Of a stretch of 64,000 bases of DNA, positions 33,240 to 45,774 are shown piece by piece; position 1 is the first letter of the stretch, and every line of letters starts with the position of its first letter. The notes below the pieces were generated by a model. The model worked only from the letters and a program-made list of their open reading frames with translations. It had not been told where the DNA came from and searched no databases. The DNA is from Candidatus Competibacteraceae bacterium (GTDB taxonomy: Bacteria; Pseudomonadota; Gammaproteobacteria; Competibacterales; Competibacteraceae): the NCBI GenBank assembly GCA_003989085.1, contig RXIV01000008.1, positions 124,001 through 188,000 of the forward strand, given 5' to 3'. A program made the translations under genes and the position numbers.

Positions 33240-33836
33240 ATGGCTGATTCAGATGATGCTTCCCCCGCCGCCGGTTTTGATGCCGAGCTGCTGCTCAAGC
33301 AGGCCCGCGCTTATCTGGCCTTCGGCGCGCAGATTCGCCAGGTCGCCGACCGATTCCAGGATTCCCTCCAGCAGGAAACGGACTGGAATTCGGCGGTGCG
33401 CCAGCAGTTTGAACAGTTCAAGGACGCTATCACCCAGTCAAGTAATGATCCGGGCGTCAACCCTGAGCTAGCCCAATTGTCGACCGTGATGGTCGATGCC
33501 TGGCAGCAGGCTGCCCTGGCTTTACAGTTGCCGATCGCCGCGCCGACTGACCGGAACTCGGTCGCCTGGCGGGCTTATCAACAAACCCAACATCAGTATT
33601 TTGACCTGTTGCAGCAGGCCGCCGGGCAGGCGCTGGATCTGATGGAGCAGCGCTTGCGGGAACGGGCTATCGCCGGTGAAACGATTAGCAACCTACGGGA
33701 GTTATACAACCTGTGGGTGGCATGCAACGAGGAAACCTACGGGCAAATGTTGCGCAGCGCCGAATACAGCGCACTGAGCGGCCGGCTACTCAATGCGCTG
33801 CTGATCTGCTACCCGCGCCGTGAGACAACGACATGA
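33240..33836 (+). CDS. phaE: Class III PHA synthase subunit PhaE
   Basis: PhaE is the non-catalytic partner of class III PHA synthases. This protein has 198 residues, shorter than the usual 300-400. The C-terminal block NLRELYNLWVACNEETYGQM followed by LRSAEYSALSGRLLNALL is the PhaE signature. The N-terminal half is glutamine-rich helix. The gene overlaps the catalytic phaC by four bases (ATGA), which supports joint translation of the pair. The short length suggests loss of part of the middle region. Confidence 0.88.
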   Translation: MADSDDASPAAGFDAELLLKQARAYLAFGAQIRQVADRFQDSLQQETDWNSAVRQQFEQFKDAITQSSNDPGVNPELAQLSTVMVDAWQQAALALQLPIAAPTDRNSVAWRAYQQTQHQYFDLLQQAAGQALDLMEQRLRERAIAGETISNLRELYNLWVACNEETYGQMLRSAEYSALSGRLLNALLICYPRRETTT

Positions 33837-34942
33837 TCAATCTTGGCCCCGATCAGATCACTGCGGAACTGCGGACCTTTGCTGACAGACTGGCCCAGGG
33901 GGCTAAAACCCTGGGCGATTTGGGTGAGATCGAAACCGGTGTCTCGCCTCGTGATCCGGTCTATCAGGAAGACAAGCTAACCCTGTACCGCTATCAGCCA
34001 CGGGTGACGGAACTGCATCCGATTCCACTGCTGATCGTCTACGCGTTGGTTAATCGGCCCTACATGATGGATTTGCAGGAAGACCGCTCGCTGATCCGAG
34101 GATTGCTGGATGCTGGCGTCGATGTCTATCTGATTGACTGGGGCTATGCCGATGCGGCGGACAGGCAACTGAGCTTGGCTGATTACGTTCACCGTTACAT
34201 CGGTCATTGCGTGGATCATCTGCGTGAATCACGTCAGCTTGCAGCGATCAATCTGCTCGGCGTCTGCCAGGGCGGGGCGCTGAGTCTGTGCTTTGCGGCA
34301 CTGTATCCCGAGAAGATCCGCAATCTGGTGACGATGGTAACGCCGGTCGATTTTCACACGCCGGATAATCTATTGACTCACCTGATCCGGCATATCGATA
34401 TTGATCTGCTGGTCGATACACTGGGCAACGTACCCGGCCAGGTGCTGAACTTCGCCTTTCTCTCGCTCAGTCCGTTCCGGCTGGCCGGACAGAAATATGT
34501 GGATGTCGTGGATATTCTCGATGATGCGCGTGCGCTGAAGAATTTCCTGCGGATGGAAAAGTGGATTTTTGATAGTCCGGATCAGGCCGGCGAGGCCTTT
34601 CGCCAGTTTGCCAAAGACTTCTTCCAGCAGAACAAGCTGGTCAAGGGGGAGGTGATGATTGGCGGGCAGGCGGTGGATTTGCGCAAGGTTGTGATGCCAG
34701 TACTGAATGTTTACGCCAGCCAAGATCATTTGGTGCCGCCGGCTGCCTCAAAGGCTCTAGCGGGGTGTTGCGGAAGCCGGGATTACTCGGAGCTGTGCTT
34801 CCGGGGTGGTCATATCGGCATCTACGTCAGCGCCCGCGCCCAGCAGGAAGTGCCGCCGGCCATTGCCACCTGGTTGTTGGCGCGGCAGGAGACCAGTAAG
34901 AAGGGTCGGAAAACCGCCAAGCGTCGGGTCAGGAATCCCTGA
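33833..34942 (+). CDS. phaC: Class III PHA synthase, catalytic subunit PhaC
   Basis: This 369-residue protein is the catalytic half of a class III synthase and polymerises short-chain hydroxyacyl-CoA together with PhaE. The nucleophile cysteine 145 lies in LLGVCQGGALSL. Aspartate 298 (YASQDHLVPP) and histidine 327 (FRGGHIGIYV) complete the triad. It is about 235 residues shorter than the class I enzyme at 8.6 kb and lacks its N-terminal extension, as expected for the class. The end has a basic tail (KKGRKTAKRRVR). Its last 14 bases overlap the end of phaR on the other strand. Confidence 0.93.
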   Translation: MINLGPDQITAELRTFADRLAQGAKTLGDLGEIETGVSPRDPVYQEDKLTLYRYQPRVTELHPIPLLIVYALVNRPYMMDLQEDRSLIRGLLDAGVDVYLIDWGYADAADRQLSLADYVHRYIGHCVDHLRESRQLAAINLLGVCQGGALSLCFAALYPEKIRNLVTMVTPVDFHTPDNLLTHLIRHIDIDLLVDTLGNVPGQVLNFAFLSLSPFRLAGQKYVDVVDILDDARALKNFLRMEKWIFDSPDQAGEAFRQFAKDFFQQNKLVKGEVMIGGQAVDLRKVVMPVLNVYASQDHLVPPAASKALAGCCGSRDYSELCFRGGHIGIYVSARAQQEVPPAIATWLLARQETSKKGRKTAKRRVRNP

Positions 34943-35468
34943 TCTTTCGCCCCTTACGCTCACGCTCAACGACTGGAGCCGGCGGTGATTCAGGCGGGGC
35001 AATTGGTGAGTCAGGATCGCCATCTGCTGTGGTCTTGGGCTGAAGCCGCTCGCTGACGCTGTTCCACAGCGACAGGTTGTGCTCCACCAGTTCGGTCATC
35101 ATCGCCAGCGGATTCTTGCCAATCAGGGTCCGCATTTGCTCCCGGAACAGGTGCTGTTGGTCAACAAAGGCTTGCAGGCTTTTCTCCAGGTAGTTGCCCA
35201 TCATCCCTTGTAGCGTGTCGCCATAGAACCGGATGATATGAGCCAGCACTTCGCTGGTGAAAATCGGATTGCCCTGTTCTTCCTGCTCGCTGATGATTTG
35301 CAGCAGAATCCCACGGGTAATATCGGTATTGGTGCGGGCATCAATGACGTGGAACTCGGCCCGTTCCAGCACCAGTTGCTTGACATCCTCTAAGGTGATG
35401 TAGCTGCTGATGGCCGTGTCGTACAGCCGACGGTTCGGGTATTTCTTGATGACGCGCGGTTCGCTCAT
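34929..35468 (-). CDS. phaR: PHA synthesis repressor PhaR
   Basis: PhaR binds DNA and PHA and represses phasin genes until polymer is present. The 179-residue protein has the N-terminal PHB/PHA accumulation regulator DNA-binding domain with VIKKYPNRRLYDTAISSYIT and LEDVKQLVLERAEFHVIDA, and the following PHB_acc domain with GNPIFTSEVLAHIIRFYG. The C-terminal 35 residues are proline-rich and basic. It follows phaA-phaB on the minus strand, behind a terminator, and its end overlaps the class III phaC end. The phasin gene at 8 kb is a likely target. Confidence 0.93.
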   Translation of the reverse strand: MSEPRVIKKYPNRRLYDTAISSYITLEDVKQLVLERAEFHVIDARTNTDITRGILLQIISEQEEQGNPIFTSEVLAHIIRFYGDTLQGMMGNYLEKSLQAFVDQQHLFREQMRTLIGKNPLAMMTELVEHNLSLWNSVSERLQPKTTADGDPDSPIAPPESPPAPVVERERKGRKIRDS

Positions 35469-35483
35469 AGCAGGCCAGGCATG

Positions 35484-35528
35484 GAAAAAGCGACGCGGCG
35501 CTACCGGAGTAAACCAGCAGCGCCGCGC
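35484..35528 (-). terminator. Terminator between phaB and phaR
   Basis: Reading the minus strand, GCGCGGCGCT pairs with AGCGCCGCGT across a 16-base loop, and CGCTTTTT follows. It ends the phaA-phaB transcript, so phaR is either expressed by read-through or from its own promoter in the remaining bases. Confidence 0.8.
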
Positions 35529-35539
35529 ACGCTTAGGGC

Positions 35540-36283
35540 TTAGTGATAGTAAAGACCGCCGTTGACGGTGATGTCTTCGCCGGTAATGAAGCCGGCGTCT
35601 TCGGCAGACAGAAACGCGACGGTGCGGGCGATTTCTGATGGCTCGCCCAAGCGGCCCGCCGGAATGCCGGCAATGACTTTGGCCAGCACGTCTTCACGGA
35701 TAGCCCGCACCATCTCGGTGCCGATGTAGCCCGGCGAGATGGAGTTGACGGTCACGCCTTTCTTGACGCACTCTTGGGCCAGCGCCTTGTTAAAGCCGTA
35801 GATCGCGGCCTTGGTGGCCGAATAGTTGGTCTGGCCGGCCTGGCCGCGCAGACCATTGACCGACGAGATATTGACGATCCGGCCCCAGCCCCGCCCTGTC
35901 ATCCCTTCATAGACCTGTTTGGTCATGTTGAAGACGCTGTACAGGTTGGTCTTGATCACGGCGTCCCACTGTTCGGCAGTCATCTTGTGGAACATGGAGT
36001 CACGGGTGATGCCGGCATTGTTGACCAGGATCTCAATCGGGCCAACTTCAGCTTCAATCTTCTTGCACACCTCGGCGCAGGACTCAAAGCTGGTGACGTC
36101 CGCCAGATAAACCGGGATTTCAAAACCTTCCGCCGCACGGTCGGCTTTCCACTTATCTACGGCTTCCGCCTTGAGTCCATTGTAATCTACCGCAACGACC
36201 CGCCGGCCCTGCTCAGTCAGCGCCTTGCACATGGCGGTGCCCAGCCCGCCGATTCCACCCGTAACGACTGCAACTCGAGACAT
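35540..36283 (-). CDS. phaB: Acetoacetyl-CoA reductase
   Basis: PhaB reduces acetoacetyl-CoA to (R)-3-hydroxybutyryl-CoA with NADPH. The 246-residue short-chain dehydrogenase has TGGIGGLGTAMCKAL at its cofactor loop, NNAGITRD, the catalytic serine near 140, and tyrosine 154 and lysine 158 in YSATKAA. SISPGYIGTEMV and the end ITVNGGLYYH are typical of PhaB. ATG 36283 is preceded by GAGGAG; the frame is open 14 codons further, into the phaA stop region. It forms a unit with phaA, 34 bases upstream. Confidence 0.95.
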   Translation of the reverse strand: MSRVAVVTGGIGGLGTAMCKALTEQGRRVVAVDYNGLKAEAVDKWKADRAAEGFEIPVYLADVTSFESCAEVCKKIEAEVGPIEILVNNAGITRDSMFHKMTAEQWDAVIKTNLYSVFNMTKQVYEGMTGRGWGRIVNISSVNGLRGQAGQTNYSATKAAIYGFNKALAQECVKKGVTVNSISPGYIGTEMVRAIREDVLAKVIAGIPAGRLGEPSEIARTVAFLSAEDAGFITGEDITVNGGLYYH

Positions 36284-36317
36284 TGGATAGCTCCTCATTT
36301 GGTTATTTGGTGATGAC

Positions 36318-37499
36318 TCAATCACGTTCGACGGCCAGAGCCACGCCCTGACCGCCGCCGATACACAGGGTCGCTAGACCCTTTTTTGCGTCGCGACGGG
36401 CCATTTCATGCAGCAAGGTCACCAGAATCCGGCAACCGGAAGCGCCGATGGGGTGGCCGAGTGCAATAGCGCCGCCGTTGACATTTATTTTGCTGGTATC
36501 CCAGCCCATTTCGCGGTTGACACAGATCGCCTGGGCAGCGAATGCCTCATTAGCCTCGATCAGGTCAAGTTGTTCGACTGTCCAGCCAGCTTTCTTCAGG
36601 CAGGCGCGGGAGGCGGGAATTGGCCCGGCCCCCATAATTTTCGGGTCAACGCCGGCCTTGGCGTAGGCGGCGATGCGGGCCAGAGGTTTCAAGCCCAGGT
36701 CACGGGCGACACTGGCGGCCATGACCAGCACCGCAGCGGCACCATCATTGATACCGGAGGCGTTGCCAGCCGTGACGCTGCCATCCTGCTTGAAGGCCGG
36801 GCGCAGCTTGCTCAGGCTTTCAGCAGTGGTGCCGGCGCGGGGAAATTCGTCGGTGGCGAACACTACCGGAGCGCCCTTGCGCTGGGGAATCTCGACCGCG
36901 GCGATCTCATCCTGGAACCGCCCAGCCTCAATAGCGGCGGCAGCCTTGTGCTGGGAGGCAGCGGAGAAAATGTCCTGTTCTTCGCGGGAAATGCCCCATT
37001 GGGCGGCGATATTCTCGGCGGTAATGCCCATATGATAGTGATTGATGGCGCAATGCAAGCCTTCACTGAGCATCGAATCCGCCAGTCGGGCATCGCCCAT
37101 CGTGGTGCCGCGCCGCGAACCGAGCAGCAGGTGTGGCGATAGGCTCATATTTTCCTGACCGCCGGCGATGACGATCCGGTTATCACCGTCGCGGATCGAC
37201 TGGCAGGCCAAATGCACCGCCTTCAGACCGCTGCCGCAGACCTTGTTGATGTTCAGACAGGGAACCTCAATCGGTAGGCCGGCGTTGAGGGCGGCGGTGC
37301 GGGCGGGATTCTGACCGGTGCCAGCAGTTAGCACTTGGCCGAGGATCACTTCATCAATCTGAACTGGATCGACACCGGTCTTCCGTAGCAAGTCCTGGAT
37401 GATTTTGGCGCCCAATACATTAGCGGGAATAGCCGACAGGGAACCCATGAAATTGCCGATTGCGGTGCGGGCAGCGGCGACAATGACCACGTCTTCCAT
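36318..37499 (-). CDS. phaA: Acetyl-CoA C-acetyltransferase (beta-ketothiolase)
   Basis: PhaA condenses two acetyl-CoA to acetoacetyl-CoA, the first step to polyhydroxybutyrate. The 393-residue thiolase has the acyl-binding cysteine 88 in [14 protein letters not shown], the histidine in [14 protein letters not shown], and the second cysteine in [11 protein letters not shown]. The size and motifs fit biosynthetic thiolases. GAGGTGAG stands just before the ATG. It is the first gene of phaA-phaB; the 308 bases upstream (37500-37807) contain a 20-base direct repeat. Confidence 0.95.
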   Translation of the reverse strand: MEDVVIVAAARTAIGNFMGSLSAIPANVLGAKIIQDLLRKTGVDPVQIDEVILGQVLTAGTGQNPARTAALNAGLPIEVPCLNINKVCGSGLKAVHLACQSIRDGDNRIVIAGGQENMSLSPHLLLGSRRGTTMGDARLADSMLSEGLHCAINHYHMGITAENIAAQWGISREEQDIFSAASQHKAAAAIEAGRFQDEIAAVEIPQRKGAPVVFATDEFPRAGTTAESLSKLRPAFKQDGSVTAGNASGINDGAAAVLVMAASVARDLGLKPLARIAAYAKAGVDPKIMGAGPIPASRACLKKAGWTVEQLDLIEANEAFAAQAICVNREMGWDTSKINVNGGAIALGHPIGASGCRILVTLLHEMARRDAKKGLATLCIGGGQGVALAVERD

Positions 37500-37727
37500 C
37501 GGGACTCACCTCGTTATAAGAAATATCGTTTTTCGTTCGGATGAAGCGCCGTGCATCGCAACAGGCGCCGGGACGCGAGGGCGGGGGAGATCGGCTAGGG
37601 CATTGGATCCTGGATCATCCTGTGGAAGCCGGAAAGGCTCCCCGCAAATGCAAGGGCCGCATTATTGAAGTTTGCCTTGATTCTTGTCAACCGACTCCGC
37701 AGTTGCAGCATCGGTGGGTGATACAGT

Positions 37728-37787
37728 GGACCGGGATTAACGCCAGCTTACACGGGCCGTAGTCTCAGGACCGGGATTAACGCCAGC
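37728..37787. repeat. Two 20-base direct repeats between lptE and phaA
   Basis: The same 20 bases, GGACCGGGATTAACGCCAGC, occur at 37728-37747 and 37768-37787, exactly 40 bases apart. Weaker similarity continues to the right of each copy (TTAC and GGG). They lie in the 308-base gap 37500-37807 behind lptE and 230 bases before phaA. No gene was recognised in this gap. The repeats may be protein-binding sites or part of a longer dispersed element. Confidence 0.8.
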
Positions 37788-37807
37788 CGATTACGTGGGT
37801 CGCAATT

Positions 37808-38311
37808 TCACGCTTTGACGGCCTGCAGGCGACGAATAATTTGCCAGGCGAGCTCATCGGCCATGCTGTCAACCAGCGATTCCTGGGCGGCTTCGAAGCC
37901 CAGAACCCGATTTTCATCAAACAGCAGGCTGCGGTTGGTGGTGATGGTTTCGGCGGGAATCAAAGTTTTACCATTGGCAAGCTTGACCTGATAGGCGGCG
38001 TTGTAAGCCAGGAAGTACTCGCGCTTGACATTAAAGCGGTCGGCAGCGACGGCACGACGACCACTGCCCTCATTCAAAATTGTGATCGTAGCCGTCGCCT
38101 GAGCCGGATCGCGCACTACGGTGACGCCATTGCCGGTCAACACTGTCTGCAACCGCCGGCTAAGAATACCAGGCGGCGTTCCAACGCCCTGTACGCTCTG
38201 GACAAAAACCACCGCTAACTCCGGCGGTAACTGCGCCTGACCGCGTAACTGGAAGCCACAACCAGCCAGCAGCAGCATTCCGCCCCAAATCATCTGCCGC
38301 ATGATGTTCAT
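37808..38311 (-). CDS. lptE: LPS-assembly lipoprotein LptE
   Basis: LptE is an outer-membrane lipoprotein that plugs the LptD barrel and helps insert LPS. The 167-residue protein has a lipobox at LLLAGC with the lipidated cysteine 18, then GFQLRGQAQLPPELAVVFV, the usual LptE start. It has DRFNVKREYFLAYNAAYQV and DELAWQIIRRLQ at the end. ATG 38311 has GGGAG six bases upstream; a later ATG at 38302 is less well placed. It follows leuS by 19 bases, the order seen in most gammaproteobacteria (leuS-lptE-holA). holA is not next here. Confidence 0.93.
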   Translation of the reverse strand: MNIMRQMIWGGMLLLAGCGFQLRGQAQLPPELAVVFVQSVQGVGTPPGILSRRLQTVLTGNGVTVVRDPAQATATITILNEGSGRRAVAADRFNVKREYFLAYNAAYQVKLANGKTLIPAETITTNRSLLFDENRVLGFEAAQESLVDSMADELAWQIIRRLQAVKA

Positions 38312-38330
38312 TTTCGCTCCCAGCACGGGG

Positions 38331-40976
<2,646 letters not shown>

Positions 40977-41143
40977 TTAAGATAGCATAAGTTTTTGCAG
41001 TGCCGGCAGAGTGGCTTGGCCGGCGATTAGGCCGTTTAAGTAAACCCAATGGGTGAAAGAACGATGCCCGCACTGACTCTGAAAACCATCGTGACTGATG
41101 ACCGCCCTAGCAGTACTGAAATCGCTGCCCGCAAGCAGGAAGA

Positions 41144-42202
41144 ATGATGAACGACCATTCCCCACAAGCCCCCGCTCTTAGTTACCGCGACGCCGGGGTA
41201 GACATTGATGCCGGTAACCGGCTGGTGGATCGCATCAAGCCGCACGCCAAACGCACCCTCCGGCCTGGTGTGCTGGGCGGGTTGGGCGGTTTCGGCGCCT
41301 TGTTTGAACTGCCGCTGGATCGCTACCGGCAACCGGTGCTGGTCTCTGGAACGGACGGCGTTGGCACCAAGCTCAAGCTGGCGCTGGAACTGAACCAGCA
41401 TGACACCATCGGCGTTGATCTGGTGGCGATGTGTGTCAACGACGTGCTGGTGGTCGGGGCTGAACCGCTGTTTTTTCTGGATTACTACGCGACGGGTCAA
41501 CTGGAGGTTGAAGTGGCGGCAGCGGTGATTAAGGGCATTGCGGATGGCTGCGCCCTGGCCGGAGCGGCGCTGGTCGGTGGCGAAACGGCGGAAATGCCGG
41601 GGTTGTACCAGGACGGCGATTACGATCTAGCCGGGTTCTGCGTCGGCGTGGTGGAAAAAGCGCGGATGATCGATGGCGGCAAAGTACAGCCCGGTGACGC
41701 CTTGCTGGGACTGGCCTCCTCCGGCCCTCATGCCAATGGTTATTCACTGATTCGCAAAATTCTGGCCGTTAGTGGAACCAGGCTGGATCAACCGTTTGCG
41801 ACGCAAACCCTCGGTGAGACGCTGCTAACACCGACCCGCATTTACGTCCAATCGATCCTGAAGTTGCTGGAGCAAGTCGAAATTCGCGCTATTGCCCACA
41901 TCACCGGCGGCGGTTTGACTGAGAACTTGCCCCGGGTCTTGCCGGTGAACACCAAGGCGGTGGTTGATTTGTCCAGTTGGGAACGTCCGGCGATTTTCCA
42001 ATGGCTGCAACAGCAGGGCGGAGTAGCCGAGGTCGAGATGCGGCGCACCTTTAATTGTGGGGTCGGGCTGGTAGTCTGCGTCGCAGCGAAGGTCGTAGAA
42101 AAGGCGCTGACGTTGCTGCGGGAATCGGGCGAAACCGCTTGGTTATTGGGCTACATCGCAGACAGCAAGGGCCAGCCAGCAGCAGTTGAATTTGTCCCAT
42201 GA
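41144..42202 (+). CDS. purM: Phosphoribosylformylglycinamidine cyclo-ligase
   Basis: PurM makes aminoimidazole ribotide in purine synthesis. The 352-residue protein has [20 protein letters not shown] at the start and [34 protein letters not shown] and [11 protein letters not shown] in order, all family marks. The start has AGGAAG close upstream and two adjacent ATGs (41144, 41147). Its stop overlaps the purN start by four bases. Confidence 0.96.
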   Translation: MMNDHSPQAPALSYRDAGVDIDAGNRLVDRIKPHAKRTLRPGVLGGLGGFGALFELPLDRYRQPVLVSGTDGVGTKLKLALELNQHDTIGVDLVAMCVNDVLVVGAEPLFFLDYYATGQLEVEVAAAVIKGIADGCALAGAALVGGETAEMPGLYQDGDYDLAGFCVGVVEKARMIDGGKVQPGDALLGLASSGPHANGYSLIRKILAVSGTRLDQPFATQTLGETLLTPTRIYVQSILKLLEQVEIRAIAHITGGGLTENLPRVLPVNTKAVVDLSSWERPAIFQWLQQQGGVAEVEMRRTFNCGVGLVVCVAAKVVEKALTLLRESGETAWLLGYIADSKGQPAAVEFVP

Positions 42203-42858
42203 ACGGGATTCGCAAGCTTCGATTAGTGGTACTGATTTCCGGGCGCGGCAGTAATCTGCAAGCCCTGCTCGACCAATCCGCCAGCGGTGAATTATCTGCC
42301 GAGGTGGCGGCAGTGATCAGCAATCAGCCCGGTGTTTATGGGCTGGAGCGGGCACGGCAAGCCGGTGTTCCGGCGTTGGAACTGGATCATAGGCGCTTTG
42401 CTGACCGGCCCGGTTTTGAAGCGGTGCTGATTGAACTCATCGACCGCTATTCGCCGGATCTGGTAATTCTGGCGGGTTTCATGCGGGTGCTGACCGCCGG
42501 CTTTACCGAGCATTATCGGGGCCGGCTGCTCAATATTCACCCGTCGCTGCTGCCCAAATTTCGGGGTTTGCATACCCATGAGCGGGCGATTGCTGCTGGT
42601 GAAACCGAACACGGCGCGACTATTCACTTCGTGACGGCGGAACTGGACGGTGGGCCGCTGATCGTGCAGGCGCGAGTTCCCGTATTGCCTGATGATGATC
42701 CCGACCATCTCGCGGCGCGGGTGCTGGAGCAGGAGCATCGGTTGTATTCGCAAGCGATCCGCTGGCTTGCCGAAGGGCGTTTAAAGCTGGACGTGGAGCG
42801 GGTGTGGTTTGATGGAGAACCGCTGCGGGAGCCGCTGCAGCTGGCGGATTTTGTCTAA
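42199..42858 (+). CDS. purN: Phosphoribosylglycinamide formyltransferase
   Basis: PurN transfers a formyl group from 10-formyl-THF to GAR in purine synthesis. The 219-residue protein has [17 protein letters not shown] at the phosphate-binding loop, and [29 protein letters not shown] and [16 protein letters not shown], which hold the catalytic asparagine, histidine and aspartate. It is co-translated with purM through ATGA and ends four bases inside the end of the convergent epimerase gene. Confidence 0.96.
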   Translation: MNGIRKLRLVVLISGRGSNLQALLDQSASGELSAEVAAVISNQPGVYGLERARQAGVPALELDHRRFADRPGFEAVLIELIDRYSPDLVILAGFMRVLTAGFTEHYRGRLLNIHPSLLPKFRGLHTHERAIAAGETEHGATIHFVTAELDGGPLIVQARVPVLPDDDPDHLAARVLEQEHRLYSQAIRWLAEGRLKLDVERVWFDGEPLREPLQLADFV

Positions 42859-43862
42859 ACCCGGTAGTAGTCCCGATACCAGGCGACGAAGCGGGCGACG
42901 CCTTCTTCCATCGGCGTCGTTGGCTGGTAGCCGACATCGGCGATCAACGCCTCAACATCGGCAAAGGTGTCCGGTACATCACCGGCTTGCATCGGCAGCA
43001 GATTTTTGATCGCGGTGCGACCCAGGCATTGTTCCAGCACTTTGATATAGCGCAGCAGTTCGACCGGGCGGTGACTGCCGATGTTGTATAGCCGGTACGG
43101 CGCGTGGCTGGTGGCGGCGTCCGGCGTAGCGCCCGACCAGGCGGGATTCGGCGTCGCTACTTGATCCAGGGTACGAATCACCCCTTCCACAATGTCATCA
43201 ATGTAAGTGAAATCACGCCGGTGCTGACCGTAATTGAAGACGTCAATCGGTTCCCCGGCCAGGATCTTGCGGGTGAACAGGAACAGCGCCATATCGGGCC
43301 GGCCCCACGGCCCATAGACGGTAAAGAACCGCAATCCGGTGGTCGGCAGCCGGTACAAATGGCTGTAGGCGTGCGCCATTAACTCGTTGGCTTTTTTGGT
43401 CGCTGCATACAAGCTGACGGGATGATCGACATTGTCATGCACTGAGAACGGCTGGTGGGTATTCGCACCATAGACCGAACTGGACGAGGCATAGACCAGA
43501 TGTTCGACCTCGTGATGACGGCAGGCTTCCAGTACGTTGACGAAACCCACCAGATTGGCATCGACGTAGGCGTGGGGATTCTGGATGGAGTAACGCACCC
43601 CGGCCTGCGCGGCTAGATTGACCACTCGCTGTGGACGATATTTCTCGAAGGTTTCCATCAGCGCCGCCCGGTCTTCCAGACTGGCCCGCACCTCGCTAAA
43701 ACCGGGCTGCGCCTGCAAGCGGGCCAGCCGCGCCAGTTTTAAACTGACGTCATAATAATCGTTGAGGTTATCGTAGCCGATGACTGTGTCGCCGCGCTCC
43801 AGCAACCGCTGCGAGAGCGCTGCGCCGATAAAACCGGCGCTACCGGTGACCAGAATTTTCAT
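42855..43862 (-). CDS. NAD-dependent sugar epimerase, UDP-glucuronate 4-epimerase-like
   Basis: This 335-residue extended short-chain dehydrogenase has the NAD loop [19 protein letters not shown], then [18 protein letters not shown]. The catalytic tyrosine is in [20 protein letters not shown] and [20 protein letters not shown] follows. The [12 protein letters not shown] and GPWGRPDMA blocks are those of UDP-glucuronate 4-epimerases used for surface polysaccharides. It overlaps the cobM stop by one base and the purN end by four, so the gene set is tightly packed. The substrate is inferred from these motifs. Confidence 0.85.
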   Translation of the reverse strand: MKILVTGSAGFIGAALSQRLLERGDTVIGYDNLNDYYDVSLKLARLARLQAQPGFSEVRASLEDRAALMETFEKYRPQRVVNLAAQAGVRYSIQNPHAYVDANLVGFVNVLEACRHHEVEHLVYASSSSVYGANTHQPFSVHDNVDHPVSLYAATKKANELMAHAYSHLYRLPTTGLRFFTVYGPWGRPDMALFLFTRKILAGEPIDVFNYGQHRRDFTYIDDIVEGVIRTLDQVATPNPAWSGATPDAATSHAPYRLYNIGSHRPVELLRYIKVLEQCLGRTAIKNLLPMQAGDVPDTFADVEALIADVGYQPTTPMEEGVARFVAWYRDYYRV

Positions 43863-44620
43863 CAGGAGTCTCCCCGCCGATAGTGCTCCGCGTGTTCAGC
43901 GCTGTAGAGATAAGAGGTCGGAAACCCCTCCGGTTGCAGCGCTCGCCCGACCAGAATCAGTGCGGTGCGGGTAAAACCCTTGGCTTCAACCTGGGCGGCG
44001 ATGTCGGCCAGCGTCCCGACGACCCCGTCCTGATCCGGCCAGGACACCCGATGCAGCACCGCTGCCGGACAGTCCAGTCCGTAATGTGGGGCTAGTTCCG
44101 CCACGATCTCCCGTAACCGGTCCACACTCAGATAAATCGCCATGGTCGCCCGATGTTGCGCCAGTTCGGGCAGGCTTTCCCCTTCCGGCATCGGCGTTTT
44201 GCCGGCATGGCGGGTGAGAATCAGCGTCTGGCTGATCTCCGGCAGGGTCAGTTCCCGGCGCAGCATCGCCGCTCCAGCAAAGGCGGCCGTCACTCCCGGC
44301 ACCACCTGGTAGGGAATCCCCAACCGTTCCAGTTCACGGATTTGTTCACCAATCGCGCCATATAACGCTGGATCGCCGGTATGGACCCGCGCTACATCCA
44401 GCCCTTGTTGATGTGCGGCGTGAAGGCGGGCGATGATCTGATCCAGGCTCAAATCAGCGGTATTGACGATCTCTGCTACCGGATTGGCCGCCAGCACCAC
44501 CTCCTTTGGCACCAGCGAACCGGCGTACAGCACCAGCGGGCATTCGCTAATCAGGCGTCGGCCCTTGACGGTAATCAATTCCGGATCGCCAGGGCCGGCG
44601 CCGATAAAGTAGACGGTCAT
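43862..44620 (-). CDS. cobM: Precorrin-4 C11-methyltransferase
   Basis: CobM methylates C-11 of precorrin-4 with SAM in cobalamin synthesis (CbiF in the anaerobic branch does the equivalent). The 252-residue protein shows [18 protein letters not shown] at the start, [38 protein letters not shown] and [12 protein letters not shown], typical of this family. No other cobalamin gene is near. It lies between nosL-like genes and the sugar epimerase, so its transcription unit is mixed. The rest of the pathway must be elsewhere if functional. Confidence 0.9.
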   Translation of the reverse strand: MTVYFIGAGPGDPELITVKGRRLISECPLVLYAGSLVPKEVVLAANPVAEIVNTADLSLDQIIARLHAAHQQGLDVARVHTGDPALYGAIGEQIRELERLGIPYQVVPGVTAAFAGAAMLRRELTLPEISQTLILTRHAGKTPMPEGESLPELAQHRATMAIYLSVDRLREIVAELAPHYGLDCPAAVLHRVSWPDQDGVVGTLADIAAQVEAKGFTRTALILVGRALQPEGFPTSYLYSAEHAEHYRRGDS

Positions 44621-45139
44621 TCAGAATTTCCCCTGATCCAGTTGTTCCAGCAGCGCCGGAGTGATCTCGTCAAAGCGGACAATGCGCTTACCCTGGTGGT
44701 CGCGCTGGAACTCTTCAGCTTCGGCCTGTGTAGTCAACGGTACCAGTTCATGGCCCATCGGCCCCAGCACGTCGGAGCCGATCACATACCAGGCGGTGCG
44801 AACGTCAATCCGGCTGACGTTGTAGTAGTCAGTAACGCCCATAGCGGCAATATCGGTTTGGGCATGGCCGGGTGCGTATTTGGGCAGATTCAGCAGGTAT
44901 TTGAACAGGTCCTTGGGTCCGTCGAAATGATGAGCATGGCCGTCTTTGTACAGCACCGTCGCTACCCAGTCAGGATAGAGGCTGACGAACATCCCGCACA
45001 CTGGGCAGGTGTCCTTGGGACCAGGGGCGGGCAGTTGCAGCCCTTCGCCCCAGGCCGGTAGCAACACGAACGCCAGCACCAGCACTGCCAGCCGCCGACC
45101 GAAGCCGGCGACAGGGAGTCTGTCGCCGGTAGTGCTCAT
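44621..45139 (-). CDS. nosL: NosL-family copper-binding protein
   Basis: NosL-type proteins bind Cu(I) in the periplasm and help metallate nitrous oxide reductase. The 172-residue protein has an N-terminal hydrophobic signal (LAVLVLAFVLLPAWGEG) and CPVCGMFV with cysteines at 45 and 48 and methionine 50. VLYKDGHAHHFDGPKDLFKY and VIGSDVLGPMGHELVPL follow, which agree with the family. It overlaps the upstream NosL-like gene by four bases. It lacks an obvious lipobox, unlike many NosL proteins. No nosZ, nosD or nosF is nearby. Confidence 0.82.
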   Translation of the reverse strand: MSTTGDRLPVAGFGRRLAVLVLAFVLLPAWGEGLQLPAPGPKDTCPVCGMFVSLYPDWVATVLYKDGHAHHFDGPKDLFKYLLNLPKYAPGHAQTDIAAMGVTDYYNVSRIDVRTAWYVIGSDVLGPMGHELVPLTTQAEAEEFQRDHQGKRIVRFDEITPALLEQLDQGKF

Positions 45140-45774
45140 TGGGTGTGAGCGGCGTGGTCGCCCGCTTTCTGTTTCATCTCCGCCCGCTTCTTGCGGATCA
45201 TGCTGGTATCGTTGGCCATGCTCAAATAGGCGGCGTGCAGGGCAGCGTCGAAAGCGCCGATCTCCCCGCCGTGTTCGGCCTTGGCCGCTTCAGCGGCGGG
45301 TTTGGCGGCAAAGGCCACCTTGCTCTGCCGGGTCATCACGCCCGGCAATTTCGAGCCGATCAGGTAGGTGGCCTGATCAACATTGATCAACGGTTTGGGG
45401 TCAGTTTTTGCGCCGAAATCGGCGGCGTAAATGGCCTTGGGGCCGCGATCCATATTCAGCGCCAGACTGAGTGCGGCACAGTGTAGCGAGCAAGTCCCAT
45501 CCGCCCGATCATCCTGATATTGCACCAGATGGCGGCTATGGTGGTACTGCTTCCGATCCATGCCGCAGTATGGGCATTTTGGATACTTGACGAGGTCATT
45601 TTCGACCGGGTTGGCGTCCGGCGCGGTTTTAGGAGTGAATTGCAAGGGTGTGCCGTCGGTCTCGCATTTCGTGGCCAAGGCAGGTGAGCTCAGGGCAGCG
45701 AGGCCAGCGGTGGCTCCGGTTGCAGCGAACAGAGCGAGCACCTGCCGACGGTTAATGGAGACGGGATCGTTCAT
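45136..45774 (-). CDS. Second NosL-like protein with Tat-type signal
   Basis: This 212-residue protein starts with a twin-arginine-like signal (INRRQVLALFAATGATAGLA). Its NosL-like core has CPYCGMDRKQYHHSRHLVQY with cysteines at 67 and 70, then TCSLHCAALSLAL with cysteines 95 and 99, and ATYLIGSKLPGVMTRQSKVA. The histidine- and cysteine-rich patch suggests metal (copper) binding. The C-terminus is lysine-rich. ATG 45774 has GGGAG upstream; the longer frame to 45858 lacks one. It is co-translated with the NosL gene that follows. The role with a nitrous oxide or copper system is inferred from the fold only. Confidence 0.75.
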   Translation of the reverse strand: MNDPVSINRRQVLALFAATGATAGLAALSSPALATKCETDGTPLQFTPKTAPDANPVENDLVKYPKCPYCGMDRKQYHHSRHLVQYQDDRADGTCSLHCAALSLALNMDRGPKAIYAADFGAKTDPKPLINVDQATYLIGSKLPGVMTRQSKVAFAAKPAAEAAKAEHGGEIGAFDAALHAAYLSMANDTSMIRKKRAEMKQKAGDHAAHTQ

